Counted from the stretch's first letter, positions 26,185-35,801 are shown. The stretch: DNA of 64,000 bases from Burkholderia sp. NRF60-BP8 (GCF_001522585.2 NZ_CP013372.1:186001-250000); one strand, 5' to 3'. Notes: generated by a model from the sequence alone, not told the origin. Numbers and translations are program-made.

Positions 26185-27463
26185 CGCCCGCTCCACAGCG
26201 TTTGCCGCGCGCGGCCTGCGCGCGCGACGTGACGATCCAGGCGAGCCATGCGATCACCGCGATGCTCGCGACGAGATGGGCGAAGGCCGCACCGAGCGCG
26301 TGCTGGTCCTGCACGAGCGCGATCGACATCGGCACGCACGCGAGCGTCAGCACGGCGATCACGCACGCGACCGTGCGCCCCGCGCGCAACGCGACCGCCG
26401 CGGCCCACAGCACGTCGGCGGCGGCACGCAGCACGAACGACAGCAGCAGGACCGCGAGGATCGCGGACGACGGCGCCTCGTTGCCTGCGTGCGCGAGCCG
26501 GAACAGCCACGGATGCACGGCGGCGATCGCCAGCGCGGCGGAGCTGGTCAGCAGCAGCGACGCGCGCAGCGCGCGCGCGAGTTCGGCGCGAAACGCCGGC
26601 GCGGCGGCGCGCGAACGATCCAGCGCGCAGACGAGGCGCGGCGCGGCCACGGCGACGACGGTTGCCGACGCGACGGTCTGGATCGCGTTGGCGATCGACC
26701 AGACGAACACATAGCGGCCGAGTTCTTCGGCATCGAGCTGCGCGGACGCGACGAAGCGCTCCAGATATTGCAGTACCGACAGCAGCAACAGCGCGACGAA
26801 GAACGGGGCGCCGTCGCGCCAGACCGCCGCGAGCCGCACGCGCGTGGCAGACAGCGCGGGCATCGCCGGCAGCCGGCGTGCGGCGCCCGCGATCAGCACC
26901 CATCCGGCGGCCACGACGAACACGTCGGCGGCGATCCAGATCGCGAACAGGCCGTCGATCGAATCGATCGTACGCAGCGCCAGCGCGGCGATCGCGACGC
27001 CGGCCCACGCACCGGTGCGAACGAACAGTAGCCACGATGCGGCGCGTGCACGATGCAGCGAGAACAGCCACGTGTTGACCTCGAGCGCCGCGTGCTCGGC
27101 GCACGCGACGAGCACGACCGGCAGCAGCCGTGCGACGGCCAGCGCGTCGACATGCGCGGCTCCCCACGCGCCGACCGGCAGCGCGGCCGCGCCGCACAGC
27201 AGCGCATAGACCAACGCGTACAACACCGACAGCCGCACGCACGTCCGCACCGCGTCGCGCGGATCGGGGCCGGCGAGCCGGCGATTGATTTCGGTACTGA
27301 AGCCGAGCCCGAGCACCTTCGATGCGACGACCGACACCGCGAGCGCGACACCATAGACGGCTACCGCGTCGAAGCCGAGCGTGCGCGCGACGACGATCGT
27401 CAACATGAACTTCAACCCGAGCGCGGCAACGCGCAGCATCAGGCGGGACCAGGCGGCGCTCAT
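26174..27463 (-). CDS. Polysaccharide flippase (Wzx/MATE-like)
   Basis: 429 residues, start complementary to 27461-27463. Twelve or so hydrophobic segments spread through the protein, with the N-terminal pattern RVAALGLKFMLTIVVARTLG resembling polysaccharide transport proteins of the MOP superfamily (lipid-linked unit export). It would move undecaprenyl-linked repeat units across the inner membrane. It overlaps the preceding pyruvyl transferase gene by 4 bp and the following polymerase gene by 11 bp, so the three are translationally coupled. Confidence 0.85.
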   Translation of the reverse strand: MSAAWSRLMLRVAALGLKFMLTIVVARTLGFDAVAVYGVALAVSVVASKVLGLGFSTEINRRLAGPDPRDAVRTCVRLSVLYALVYALLCGAAALPVGAWGAAHVDALAVARLLPVVLVACAEHAALEVNTWLFSLHRARAASWLLFVRTGAWAGVAIAALALRTIDSIDGLFAIWIAADVFVVAAGWVLIAGAARRLPAMPALSATRVRLAAVWRDGAPFFVALLLLSVLQYLERFVASAQLDAEELGRYVFVWSIANAIQTVASATVVAVAAPRLVCALDRSRAAAPAFRAELARALRASLLLTSSAALAIAAVHPWLFRLAHAGNEAPSSAILAVLLLSFVLRAAADVLWAAAVALRAGRTVACVIAVLTLACVPMSIALVQDQHALGAAFAHLVASIAVIAWLAWIVTSRAQAARGKRCGAGDAA

Positions 27464-28635
27464 CGCACGGCTCCGTTCGCGCCGTTGCCGAGCGCATCGC
27501 GCAGCGCGTCGACCAGCTTCCGGCGTTCGTCGCCGAGGCGCGCGAGCCCGGTTTCGGCCTGTACCCAGAACCGGCGCAGCGCATCCGGCGCGAGCAGCGT
27601 GTCGCACACGGCGTTCGCGTCGAAGTCGGCCGCGTTCGCGACCCAGTGGCCGACGCCGAGATCGGCATATGCGCCGAAGCCCTTGCGCTCGTAGCTCAGG
27701 TGATACGCGGGCACGCCGTGCAGGATTGCCTCGAGCGCACCGTGCAGGCGCACGGAGACGACCGCGTCGGGCGTGTCGCCGGCGAGCACGTCCTTCAGCG
27801 AACGCGGCGCGTCGAAGCCGCGTTCGCGGTAATACGCGGCGTCGTCGTTGCCGCGCCCCTGGCTTTGCACCGCGAACGTGACGCGGCAGAACGCGGCGAG
27901 CCGTTCGACCAGCGCGTCGGTCGATGCGAGATAGCGCGCGCATTGCGCGTCGCTCCACGCGGGCGGCCGGCGCAGCACCAGCGCGACGTGCGCGGGTGTC
28001 GACGCGGCGGAACGCACGCGTTCGCGCAAGCCCATGGCCCGGCGTCCGAATTCGAGCACCGCGAGATCGGGCGCGCGGCGCGTGTTCGCGTTGCCGGCGA
28101 GAAATGCGACCGAGCGGTCGTCGCGCGCGAATACCGCGTCGAATCCGGCGAGCAGCGACGTCAAGTGCCCGGCGAGCAACGGATTGCCGGCCGCCGGCCC
28201 GATGCTCTGCGGCAGGTAGACGGCGGGTTTGTTCGCCGCGCGGGCCGCGCGCATCTGCACGAGATGCCCGGCTTCGAGCTTGAGCGCTTCGAGCGCGTTG
28301 CGCGCGCGGAGGTAGCCGCCGCCGACGCCGACGATCAGGTCGGTGCGTCGCAGCAGCGCGCGCAGGTCGGCAAGCGCCGGGTTCGCGCCGACGGGCAGCG
28401 CGGCCATCGCCGCGCCGATCAGGCGGCCGGCGCCGCCCGCGGCGAGCACGGGGGCCGGGCGCACGTCCGGATACGCGGGGAACGACGCGGGATCTGCGGC
28501 GACGATCGACACTTGCGTGTCGGCGCCGAACGCGTCGCGCAACAGCGCGACCGACAGGTCGACGAGCAGTCCGTCGCCGGAATTGCGCGCGCTGTACGCA
28601 TGCAGCAGTGCGACGTGAGCGGGGCGATGCATCAT
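27460..28635 (-). CDS. Polysaccharide pyruvyl transferase family protein
   Basis: 391 residues, start at the first of two ATGs (28635 and 28632), preceded by AGGAG in the upstream gene. Family motifs: LLHAYSARNSGDGLLVDLS (nucleotide-binding start), LIVGVGGGYLRARN, KPAVYLPQSIGPAAGN and the C-terminal SVRLHGALEAILHGVPAYHL. Members transfer pyruvate ketals to sugars (as in colanic acid) or act as related GT-B transferases. Pyruvylation would add negative charge to the matrix polymer. The start codon overlaps the stop of the GT4 gene. Confidence 0.88.
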   Translation of the reverse strand: MMHRPAHVALLHAYSARNSGDGLLVDLSVALLRDAFGADTQVSIVAADPASFPAYPDVRPAPVLAAGGAGRLIGAAMAALPVGANPALADLRALLRRTDLIVGVGGGYLRARNALEALKLEAGHLVQMRAARAANKPAVYLPQSIGPAAGNPLLAGHLTSLLAGFDAVFARDDRSVAFLAGNANTRRAPDLAVLEFGRRAMGLRERVRSAASTPAHVALVLRRPPAWSDAQCARYLASTDALVERLAAFCRVTFAVQSQGRGNDDAAYYRERGFDAPRSLKDVLAGDTPDAVVSVRLHGALEAILHGVPAYHLSYERKGFGAYADLGVGHWVANAADFDANAVCDTLLAPDALRRFWVQAETGLARLGDERRKLVDALRDALGNGANGAVR

Positions 28636-29837
28636 GCGTTCTCCTGAAGTAGCGCGCGATAGACGGCGAGCGTGCGGTCGACCATCGCATCGGCCGAGAA
28701 ATGCGGGTACGCGTGCGCACATTGATCGCGCATCAGCCCGAACGCGGCCGGATGGTCGACCAGCCGCCCGATCGCCTCGGCGAATGCGGCGGGGTCGTCG
28801 CTGTTCGGCACGGTCAGACCGACGCGATGCGCTGCGATCAGTTCGTCCGCGCCCGCGACGCGGGTCGCGACCATCGGCACACGCGCGGCGACCGCTTCGA
28901 GGCACACGTACGGAAATCCTTCGTAGCGGCTCGGCAGCGCGAGCAGGTCGAATGCGGAGAAGTAGCGGCGCGCGTCGTCGACGCGGCCCGCGACGTGCAG
29001 GTTCAGCGGCAGATCGCGGGCTTCCTCGCCCGCCGCACGCGCGAACTCGCCGGAGCCGATCGCGACGACCTGCACGCGGCGCTCGAAGCGCCCCTCCAGC
29101 AAACGCGCGGCGCGCACGAGGCGGTCGACGCCTTTCTGGTGATCGAAGCGCCCGACGAAGCCGACAACGAACGTGTCGTCGGCCAGCCCGAGCGCGATGC
29201 GCGCGGCTTGACGCGCGAGCAGCCGCGGCGGCGTCACGCCGTTCTCGACGACGCGAATCCGGTGGCGCGCGATGCCGAGTGCGTGCAGATGGTCGGCCTC
29301 GGCCTGCGACACCGCGATCACGGCGTCCGAGCAGCCATTGCCGAGCACGCGCTCGATGCTGCCGTAGAACGCGTGCTTCGCGGGCGACAGCGTCGGGTTC
29401 AGCGTGTAGACCGCGTGCGGCGTATAGACCTGCTTCCACGGCCCGCGACACAGCCGCGCCAGCGCGCCGGCCTTCGAGCTGTGGCTGTGCACGATGTCGG
29501 GCCGCAGGCGGCGCAGCAGCCGGCGCAGCGCCAGCGCCCCGCGCACGTCGTGCAGGCCGACCGCGCGCCGCAGCGGCAGCCGGTGGAACGAATGGCATTG
29601 CGCGGCCGCGCCGGCGAGCATCGCGTCGTCGAAGCGTTCGCCGAGCGGTGCGATCAGATGGATTTCTGCGTTCGAGCGCGCGCGCAGTCCGGCGATCAGG
29701 TCGGTCAGGTGGACGGCGACGCCGCCGCCGGCCGCCTCGACGACGAGCGCGACGCGCAGCGGCGGCTTGGCGGCATGGTCGGCACGGGGAAGGGCCGGCG
29801 GCTCGGACAGCGCCGGCGCGAATTCGAGATCGCTCAT
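28632..29837 (-). CDS. Glycosyltransferase family 4
   Basis: 401 residues, GT-B fold. VALVVEAAGGGVAVHLTDLI at the N-terminus is the glycine-rich acceptor-side loop; the donor-binding half contains VVGFVGRFDHQKGVDRLVRA and the GT4 EX7E region as ALPSRYEGFPYVCLEAVAA. It is the only typical glycosyltransferase in the operon besides the initiating sugar-phosphate transferase, so the repeat unit may be short or other loci may contribute. The start is complementary to 29835-29837 and overlaps the end of wzc by 4 bp. Confidence 0.92.
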   Translation of the reverse strand: MSDLEFAPALSEPPALPRADHAAKPPLRVALVVEAAGGGVAVHLTDLIAGLRARSNAEIHLIAPLGERFDDAMLAGAAAQCHSFHRLPLRRAVGLHDVRGALALRRLLRRLRPDIVHSHSSKAGALARLCRGPWKQVYTPHAVYTLNPTLSPAKHAFYGSIERVLGNGCSDAVIAVSQAEADHLHALGIARHRIRVVENGVTPPRLLARQAARIALGLADDTFVVGFVGRFDHQKGVDRLVRAARLLEGRFERRVQVVAIGSGEFARAAGEEARDLPLNLHVAGRVDDARRYFSAFDLLALPSRYEGFPYVCLEAVAARVPMVATRVAGADELIAAHRVGLTVPNSDDPAAFAEAIGRLVDHPAAFGLMRDQCAHAYPHFSADAMVDRTLAVYRALLQENA

Positions 29838-32104
29838 GCGGACCTCCGGAACAAACGGCTGAGCAGCGCGCGCACGCGGGCGACGTGCGTGCAGCGTGTG
29901 TCGCAGGTGTAGCGGTACGCTTCGTAGCGGTAGCCGCCGTATTTCGAGCCGAACGCGGACGCGCCGGAGCGCGGATCGAGGCCGTTCAGCACGACGCCGA
30001 GCGTGTCGGCGGTGCGTCGCGGCAGGCGCTTCGCGGATTCGACGAGTTCGCCGGCCCGCGTCGCGCCGGCCCGGGCGACCAGCAGCGTCGCGTCGGCGTG
30101 TGTGTTGAGCCATGTCGCGTCGGTCGCCGCGAGCAACGGCGCGGAATCGACGACGACGAGGTCGTAGCGCGCCCGCAGCGACGCGAGCAGCGGGCCGACG
30201 CCGGCGTGCTGCAACAGCGCAGTCGGGGCAGGCGGCAGTTCGCCGGTCGGCAGGAAGTCGAGATTCGGCGCGATGTTGCGGCGCAGGATGTCGTCGACGC
30301 TGGCGCGGCCGTCGAGCAGTTCGGCGAAGCCGAGGCCGCGTTCGAGCCCGAAGTACTGGTGCAGGTAACCTTTGCGCAGGTCGCCGTCGATCAGCAGCAC
30401 GCGGCGGCCGCTCGCGGCCTGCACGGCGGCGAAGTTGACCGACACGAACGATTTGCCGGTGCCCGGCGTCGGCCCGCTGATCAGCACGAGTGGATGCGCG
30501 ATGTCCGCGAGCGAGAAGTGCAGCGCGGTTTGCAGACTGCGCAGCCCTTCGATCGCGGGTTCGTACGGATCGTCGTAAGCGAGCACGTGCAGGCCCGTGT
30601 CGTGCTGTTCGACCGCGCGCATCAGCTTGCGCTGACGTGCGGCGGCAGGCAGCACCGCGCGTACCGGCAGCGACGTATGGCGCTCGATCTCGTCGACGGC
30701 TGTGAGGCCGCCATACAGGAATTCGCGCATGAACGCGGCGATCACGCCGAGCGCGAGACCGAGCAGCGCGGCGGCGGCGATCACGACCGGCCGGTTCGGC
30801 CGCACGGGGTCGGCGGGCGCGACGGCCGCGTCGACCACGCGCACGCTCGCCGTGCGGCCGGCCTGCACCAGTTCGAGCTGCTGGATGTTATTCAGCAGCG
30901 CGGTGTACAGGTCGGTGTTGACCTTCACGTCGAGCTGTGCGCGCACTTCCTCGGCCTGCTGCGCGGGCAGCCTCGCGATTCGGGTGTCGAGCGCGCCCTG
31001 CTGCCGTTTGAGCGTCGCGAGTTGCGCGTCGAGGGCGGCCATGTCGGGGTGCGTCGGCAGGAAGCGGCGCGAGAGTTCGTCGCGCTTTTGCTGCAGTTCG
31101 AGCGCGCGCGTTTGCAGATCCGCACCTTGCTGCAGCGCGACCTTGCCTTCCTCGGCGAGATCGATCGAGCCGGTGCGGCTGCGCAGCGCCGCATAGCGCG
31201 TTTCCGCGCGTTCGAGCTGCTGCTTCACGATCGGCAACTGCCCGTTCAGGAACGTCAGCGACTGCGCCGCGTCGGCGGAGCGGCGCGCGATGTTCTGTTC
31301 GACGTAGCGGCTCGCGATCGCATTCAGCGTCGCGCTGATCTCGGCAGGGTCGTCGCCGCGCAGCGACGCGACGAGCACGCCCGACTGCTTGACCTTCTCC
31401 TGGACGTCGAGCGCGGTGCGCAGCGTGTCGATGGTCTCCGCGCGGGAATGGCGGATCAGCCTGAAGCGCGTGCCCGGCTGCGCGTCGAAGCCGGTGATCT
31501 CGATCTGCAGCGGGCCGTAGCGCGTCGCGAAGGTTTCCATGCGGCCGACGATGCCGACGGCGTCGCCTTGCAGGTCCGCGCCGGTCAGCCGGTAGCGGGC
31601 AGCGTCGAGCCGCACGACGTGGAACGTGTCGCCTTCGGCGCGCGTCGGCACGTCGAAGCGGGCGACGTCGACGCGCTCCTGGCCCCACGCATAGCCGCCG
31701 ATGCCGAACAGCCCGGGCGTGACCGCGCCGTCGTTGAAGCGCGCGACGAACGCGCCGACGACCGGCACGCGCGACGGTTGCGCGACGATGTAGCTGCGCA
31801 GGTCTTCCACGGCGCGCGTGACGACCAGCCGCGACGACACGATTTGCGCCTCGGCCGATGCCGGCGAGCCGACGTTGAAGAACGATGCCGCATCGCCGAG
31901 CAGGTTCTTCGACGTGGCGTCGGCCGCGTCGTCGGTCTGGATCATCAGGTCGGCCTGATAGGTGGGCGGTGCGACGAACGCGTAGAGCGCGCCGGCCGCG
32001 ACGCAAGCCGCGGCGATCGACGCGACGGTCCAGCGCGCCTGGCGCAGCACGTCGAGCACGCGGACGAGATCGATCTCGCGTTCGGGGGAGGAGGATGTGT
32101 TCAT
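29834..32104 (-). CDS. wzc: Wzc-like polysaccharide co-polymerase / tyrosine autokinase
   Basis: 756 residues. Two membrane helices (about 25-45 and 430-455) flank a periplasmic coiled-coil domain. The cytoplasmic BY-kinase has Walker A ISGPTPGTGKSFVSVNFA, Walker A' RRVLLIDGDLRKG and Walker B YDLVVVDSAPLL. A short tyrosine cluster, SKYGGYRYEAYRYT, lies near the C-terminus; it is followed by an extra ~20-residue basic tail (ARVRALLSRLFRRS). Autophosphorylation of the cluster, reversed by Wzb, controls chain length and export. Its ATG overlaps the stop of wzb. Confidence 0.95.
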   Translation of the reverse strand: MNTSSSPEREIDLVRVLDVLRQARWTVASIAAACVAAGALYAFVAPPTYQADLMIQTDDAADATSKNLLGDAASFFNVGSPASAEAQIVSSRLVVTRAVEDLRSYIVAQPSRVPVVGAFVARFNDGAVTPGLFGIGGYAWGQERVDVARFDVPTRAEGDTFHVVRLDAARYRLTGADLQGDAVGIVGRMETFATRYGPLQIEITGFDAQPGTRFRLIRHSRAETIDTLRTALDVQEKVKQSGVLVASLRGDDPAEISATLNAIASRYVEQNIARRSADAAQSLTFLNGQLPIVKQQLERAETRYAALRSRTGSIDLAEEGKVALQQGADLQTRALELQQKRDELSRRFLPTHPDMAALDAQLATLKRQQGALDTRIARLPAQQAEEVRAQLDVKVNTDLYTALLNNIQQLELVQAGRTASVRVVDAAVAPADPVRPNRPVVIAAAALLGLALGVIAAFMREFLYGGLTAVDEIERHTSLPVRAVLPAAARQRKLMRAVEQHDTGLHVLAYDDPYEPAIEGLRSLQTALHFSLADIAHPLVLISGPTPGTGKSFVSVNFAAVQAASGRRVLLIDGDLRKGYLHQYFGLERGLGFAELLDGRASVDDILRRNIAPNLDFLPTGELPPAPTALLQHAGVGPLLASLRARYDLVVVDSAPLLAATDATWLNTHADATLLVARAGATRAGELVESAKRLPRRTADTLGVVLNGLDPRSGASAFGSKYGGYRYEAYRYTCDTRCTHVARVRALLSRLFRRSA

Positions 32105-32598
32105 GACCATGAGACGGAAACGGGAAGGGCCGGCCAGCGCGCGTCGAGGCGCGGCAGCCAGCTGGCGACCGCGAGATCGATCAGCGCCGCGCTGCGGATG
32201 AAATCCGCGCGCGTGCCGCGATACGGGTCGGGAATGTCGAGTCCGGGGAGCGCGTCGTCCGACGCGCGCGCGTATTCGCCGAGCCGGAATACGCGGCCGC
32301 GCAGGAACGGATGGCGCGTTTCGAGCACGCGGCGCTGGCCGTCGTCCATCACGAAGATGAGCGCGGCCCGCTTGCACAGGTCGGTCGTAACGGGGCGGGC
32401 GCGATGCGTGTCGAGCGACAGATTGCGCGCGGCGGCCATCTCGCAGGCGAGCGGATCGGCCGGGCGGCGCGGCGGCGGCGCGAGGCCGGCCGACGCGATG
32501 TCCGCCTGCGGTAGCCGCGCGGCGAGCTGCGCGGCCGCGAGCGGGCTGCGGCAAATGTTGCCTTCGCACACGACGAGGAGGAACGGGCGCGTACTCAT
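32101..32598 (-). CDS. wzb: Wzb-like low-molecular-weight protein tyrosine phosphatase
   Basis: 165 residues. The phosphatase P-loop CX5R is at Cys11-Arg17 (VVCEGNICRSPLA), and the catalytic aspartate lies in the conserved IPDPYRG near residue 123. It would dephosphorylate the Wzc tyrosine cluster. Overlaps wza at its start and wzc at its end by 4 bp each, so tightly coupled in the operon. Confidence 0.95.
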   Translation of the reverse strand: MSTRPFLLVVCEGNICRSPLAAAQLAARLPQADIASAGLAPPPRRPADPLACEMAAARNLSLDTHRARPVTTDLCKRAALIFVMDDGQRRVLETRHPFLRGRVFRLGEYARASDDALPGLDIPDPYRGTRADFIRSAALIDLAVASWLPRLDARWPALPVSVSWS

Positions 32599-33797
32599 TT
32601 CGCGGCGATCCCGGCGGCGACGCCCGTGTTGACGCTCGGCAGCAGCAGGCTCAGCACGCGGCTGAAGCGCACCAGGCCGTTGCCGTCGACGTAGACGACG
32701 TCCTGCGGTTCCAGCTCGAACTGGTTCGCGAGCACCATCGCGACCGGCGAGCGCGCGTCGAGATGGAACACCGTCGGCGCCCGGCCCTGCGCGCCGCGAA
32801 TCACGAACAGCTGCGCGGCGTCGGCCGTATTCGAGTTGATGCTGCCGGCCTGCAGCAGCGCGTCGCTGAGCGTCAGGCGGCCGTTGCGTTTCGGCAGCGC
32901 GCGCATCGGGCGGTTCACTTCGCCCATCACGTACACGCCGTTGTCGTCGCGTGCGCTGATGCGCAGCAGGTCGCCGCCGCGCAGCACGATGCCGGACGGA
33001 TTGCCGCGCGTTTCCAGCAGGCGCGTCAGGTTGACGTGCACCGGCACGCCGTCGCGCACGATCGTGACGTCGCTCTGGTCCGCGGCGGCCGTGAAGCCGC
33101 CCGCGCGCGCGATCGCGTCGGTCAGCGTCATCGGTACGTCGTTGACGGGCAACGCGCCGGGCGTATGCACTTCACCGTCGACATACACCTGCTGCGACCG
33201 GAACGACGCGACACGCAGCGTGACCTGCGGATTGCGGTAGATGGCCGCCAGCGCACGCGTCACGCGCGCCTGTGCTTCAGCGGCCGTCAGGCCCGCTACC
33301 GGCAGCGCGCCCGCGTACGGGAACGTCAGGTTGCCGCGATCGTCGACCACGAAGCCGGCGACGGGATCGGCGGCGCGCGGCGGCGTTTGCGGTGCGCCGC
33401 CTTGCGCGGCCGCGAGTTCGGGGTGATCCCAGACGGTGATCTGCAGCACGTCGCCGGGGCCGATCCGGTACGACGGCGCGCGCGGGGCGGCCAGCGCCGA
33501 CAGCGACGCGGATGCCGCGTCGCGCGCAGCGCGCTGGTGCGCGAGCAGCGCCGGATCGATCGCCACGATCGGCACGGCGACGCGCTGCGCGGCGCTCGAC
33601 GATGCGCCGGCAGCGGCGTTGGCGGCAGCGGCCGGCGTTGCCGCGGCGTTCGGTTCGCCCGCGGCCGCGTCGGGCGCGGCGGCGGTCATTGTCATGCCGG
33701 GCGCGAGCGCGCATCCGGACAGCCACACGCAGGCCGTCAGGACGAGCGCGAGCGCACCGCGGCGGCCAGTGGCCGCCGATGCGATCGGAATGCTCAT
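32595..33797 (-). CDS. wza: Wza-like outer-membrane polysaccharide export lipoprotein
   Basis: 400 residues. Signal peptide with lipobox LSGC (Cys29). A Poly_export domain begins at YRIGPGDVLQITVWDHPELA, followed by SLBB repeats (FRSQQVYVDGEVHTPGALPV, LRISARDDNGVYVMGEVNRP). The C-terminus (VRFSRVLSLLLPSVNTGVAA) fits the amphipathic barrel helix of Wza. Between residues 40 and 75 lies an Ala/Pro-rich low-complexity insert after the lipobox. It forms the outer-membrane exit channel. A 126-bp gap separates it from the upstream WcaJ-like gene, still in the same direction. Confidence 0.95.
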   Translation of the reverse strand: MSIPIASAATGRRGALALVLTACVWLSGCALAPGMTMTAAAPDAAAGEPNAAATPAAAANAAAGASSSAAQRVAVPIVAIDPALLAHQRAARDAASASLSALAAPRAPSYRIGPGDVLQITVWDHPELAAAQGGAPQTPPRAADPVAGFVVDDRGNLTFPYAGALPVAGLTAAEAQARVTRALAAIYRNPQVTLRVASFRSQQVYVDGEVHTPGALPVNDVPMTLTDAIARAGGFTAAADQSDVTIVRDGVPVHVNLTRLLETRGNPSGIVLRGGDLLRISARDDNGVYVMGEVNRPMRALPKRNGRLTLSDALLQAGSINSNTADAAQLFVIRGAQGRAPTVFHLDARSPVAMVLANQFELEPQDVVYVDGNGLVRFSRVLSLLLPSVNTGVAAGIAAK

Positions 33798-33923
33798 GAT
33801 TTCCTTCCAGTAGCGCCACGCGTGTCGACGCGGCGGCGGGGGCGGGCTCGCAGGGGGCGAAGCGACGCCGGGGTCAATCGGAACGCGGCGGCCGGGATGC
33901 CGCCGCGCGAACGGCGACGCCGT

Positions 33924-35312
33924 TCAGTAAGCGTTGGGATGCACGATCCCTTTCAGCACGGTCGCGCCGATGATCCGAAGATCGAGCGCGAACGACCAGT
34001 TGCGCAGGTAGTACAGGTCGTGATCGACGCGCGACTGCATGCTCTCGACCCGCTCGGTCGCGCCGCGCCATCCGTTCACCTGCGCCCAGCCGGTGATGCC
34101 CGGCTTGATCCGGTAGCGGTGGATATAGCCGTCGACGAGCGTGCGGTACTGCGCGTCGTGTTCGACCGCATGCGGGCGCGGGCCGACCACCGACATGTCG
34201 CCGAACAGCACGTTGATGAACTGCGGTAGCTCGTCGAGGCTCGTGCGGCGCAGGAACGCGCCGACCTTCGTCACGCGCGGGTCGTTGCGCGTCGCCTGCA
34301 CGACCGTGCCCGGCTGCTCGACATGCACGCGCATCGTGCGGAACTTGTAGATGTCGAACGTGCCGCCGTCGCCGCCGCGCCGCTTCTGCGTGAACAGCAC
34401 GGGGCCCGGCGAACTCAGCTTGATCGCGACGGCGATCGCCAGCAGCAGCGGCATCAGCAGGATCAGCACCACGGCTGCGAACGCGCGATCGAAGACCGCC
34501 TTCGTCAGTTGCGCGCCGCGCGACAGCGGCGGTGCCGCGAGCGCGATCGCCGGCTCGCCGAGAATCTCGTCGACGCGGCTGCCGAACAGCGCGTGCCGGC
34601 TGACGTCGGGCATCAGGCGCAGTTCGACGAAATCGTTGCGGAACTCGTCGATCACGGGCTCGACCGCGTCGTCCTCGATCGCGAGTGCGATCCACACTTC
34701 TTCCACCTGGGCGCGCCGCACGCAGGCGGCGAACGACGGCAGTGCGTCCAGCACGCGCGTGTCGTCGTCGAGCGCCGGCGTGCCGCCCGACGTCCGGTAT
34801 GCGCCGACGAGCCGATACTGCGACGACGCATCCGCCCGCAGCGTGGCGGCAAGGCGCTCGATGCGCGCGCCGTCGCCGACGATCGCCACACGGCACGGCG
34901 CGATCGCCGCGCGGAGGCTGCGCCCTCGCACGACGCTCAGGCCGATGCGAAACACGACGAGCGCGATCGCGACGCCGATCGTCCAGTCGAAGAACCAGTG
35001 CAGCAGCACGATCGTGAGCGTGGTCAGCGCGACCATCTTCACGAACACGAAGCCCTGCACGACGAGCCACAGCGCAAGCGTGCGCAGCGCGGTGCGCGTC
35101 GCGGGCCGGCGCGCGCCGTCGATGCCGGAGCCGGCGAGCCGCAGCAGGAACGCCGCAAGCAGCGCGCTGACGCCGACCAGGATCGATTCAATGCGGAACG
35201 AAGCGAGATCGCGGAACGAGCCCGTATGCGCCCACGCGGCGATCGCGACGATCATGACGACGTCGACCGCGCAGATCACGAGTTCCGCACCGATCGGTTG
35301 CCTGATTTTCAT
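33924..35312 (-). CDS. WcaJ-like undecaprenyl-phosphate sugar phosphotransferase (initiating enzyme)
   Basis: 462 residues. Four N-terminal membrane helices, a cytoplasmic Rossmann-like CoA-binding-type domain ([20 protein letters not shown]), a fifth membrane segment ([20 protein letters not shown], about 280-300) and the C-terminal bacterial sugar-transferase domain with [29 protein letters not shown] and [15 protein letters not shown] [20 protein letters not shown]. It transfers a hexose-1-phosphate (glucose or galactose) to undecaprenyl phosphate and starts repeat-unit synthesis. First gene of the minus-strand operon; its leader contains the terminator at 35483-35516. Confidence 0.95.
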   Translation of the reverse strand: MKIRQPIGAELVICAVDVVMIVAIAAWAHTGSFRDLASFRIESILVGVSALLAAFLLRLAGSGIDGARRPATRTALRTLALWLVVQGFVFVKMVALTTLTIVLLHWFFDWTIGVAIALVVFRIGLSVVRGRSLRAAIAPCRVAIVGDGARIERLAATLRADASSQYRLVGAYRTSGGTPALDDDTRVLDALPSFAACVRRAQVEEVWIALAIEDDAVEPVIDEFRNDFVELRLMPDVSRHALFGSRVDEILGEPAIALAAPPLSRGAQLTKAVFDRAFAAVVLILLMPLLLAIAVAIKLSSPGPVLFTQKRRGGDGGTFDIYKFRTMRVHVEQPGTVVQATRNDPRVTKVGAFLRRTSLDELPQFINVLFGDMSVVGPRPHAVEHDAQYRTLVDGYIHRYRIKPGITGWAQVNGWRGATERVESMQSRVDHDLYYLRNWSFALDLRIIGATVLKGIVHPNAY

Positions 35313-35482
35313 GTTCGAGTTCCCTCGTTGTCTGATGCGCGCGAGCGGCGCGCGGCGAATAACCGTGCCGGCCGCATGACTTCATGCGACAGGAAGATCG
35401 ATTCGTTGATATGAAGTACTACGCAATGCACGTAGTGCAGTCTCGGCCCGCACGCATCGCCGCCGAACACCGGGGGCACGTG

Positions 35483-35516
35483 AAAAAAAGCCGCCGCCCC
35501 CGGGGGAGGGCGGCGC
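35483..35516 (-). terminator. Intrinsic terminator inside the exopolysaccharide operon leader
   Basis: On the minus strand a GC-rich stem (outer arms GCCGCC and GGCGGC, inner CCCCC/GGGGG) is followed by seven T residues. It lies 171 bp before the first gene's ATG (35312) and about 100 bp after the nearest palindrome (35617-35634). No gene on the minus strand precedes it closely enough for it to be an ordinary 3' terminator. Confidence 0.8.
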
Positions 35517-35616
35517 GAACGGAGACATTAATCGCGATGAATTTCGCGCGACATGCCGGTTGACAGGGGTTGAGTCATCCGGCACGGCCATTGTGTCGAA
35601 TGGGTCTGATGCATGG

Positions 35617-35677
35617 AATCAGATCAGTCTTATTCGTCTGTCAATGATTGTGAAAGCAGAATCAGACCGGTCTTATA
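35617..35677. promoter_or_regulatory. Two palindromes between exopolysaccharide operon and candidate sRNA / parvulin gene
   Basis: AATCAGATCAGTCTTATT (35617-35634) and AATCAGACCGGTCTTATA (35660-35677), centres 43 bp apart. The half-site GGGTCTGAT occurs again at 35602-35610. They lie between two divergent transcription units: the exopolysaccharide operon on the minus strand, and the candidate sRNA and parvulin gene on the plus strand. Confidence 0.65.
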
Positions 35678-35689
35678 GCCGAGCGCCTT

Positions 35690-35801
35690 GCTGCTCGCGG
35701 AAAATTTCTTCGTCGAACGGAGCATGGTGAGCCGTTCGATACCTCGTATCCGAAGCTCCGCTTCGTTCAAGCGCCGCCCCGAACCGGGCGGCGCCTTTTT
35801 T
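35690..35801 (+). ncRNA. Candidate small RNA with intrinsic terminator
   Basis: A 112-bp stretch directly after a palindrome has three successive hairpins and no convincing ORF: TCGAACGG / CCGTTCGA (35713-35739), CGAAGC / GCTTCG (35751-35765) and GCGCCGCCC / GGGCGGCGC (35771-35794), the last followed by six T residues. This is the layout of a bacterial trans-acting sRNA. The 5' end is a guess. The alternative is that it is an attenuator in the parvulin leader; the next gene starts 221 bp after the T-tract. Not matched to a known RNA family. Confidence 0.5.
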
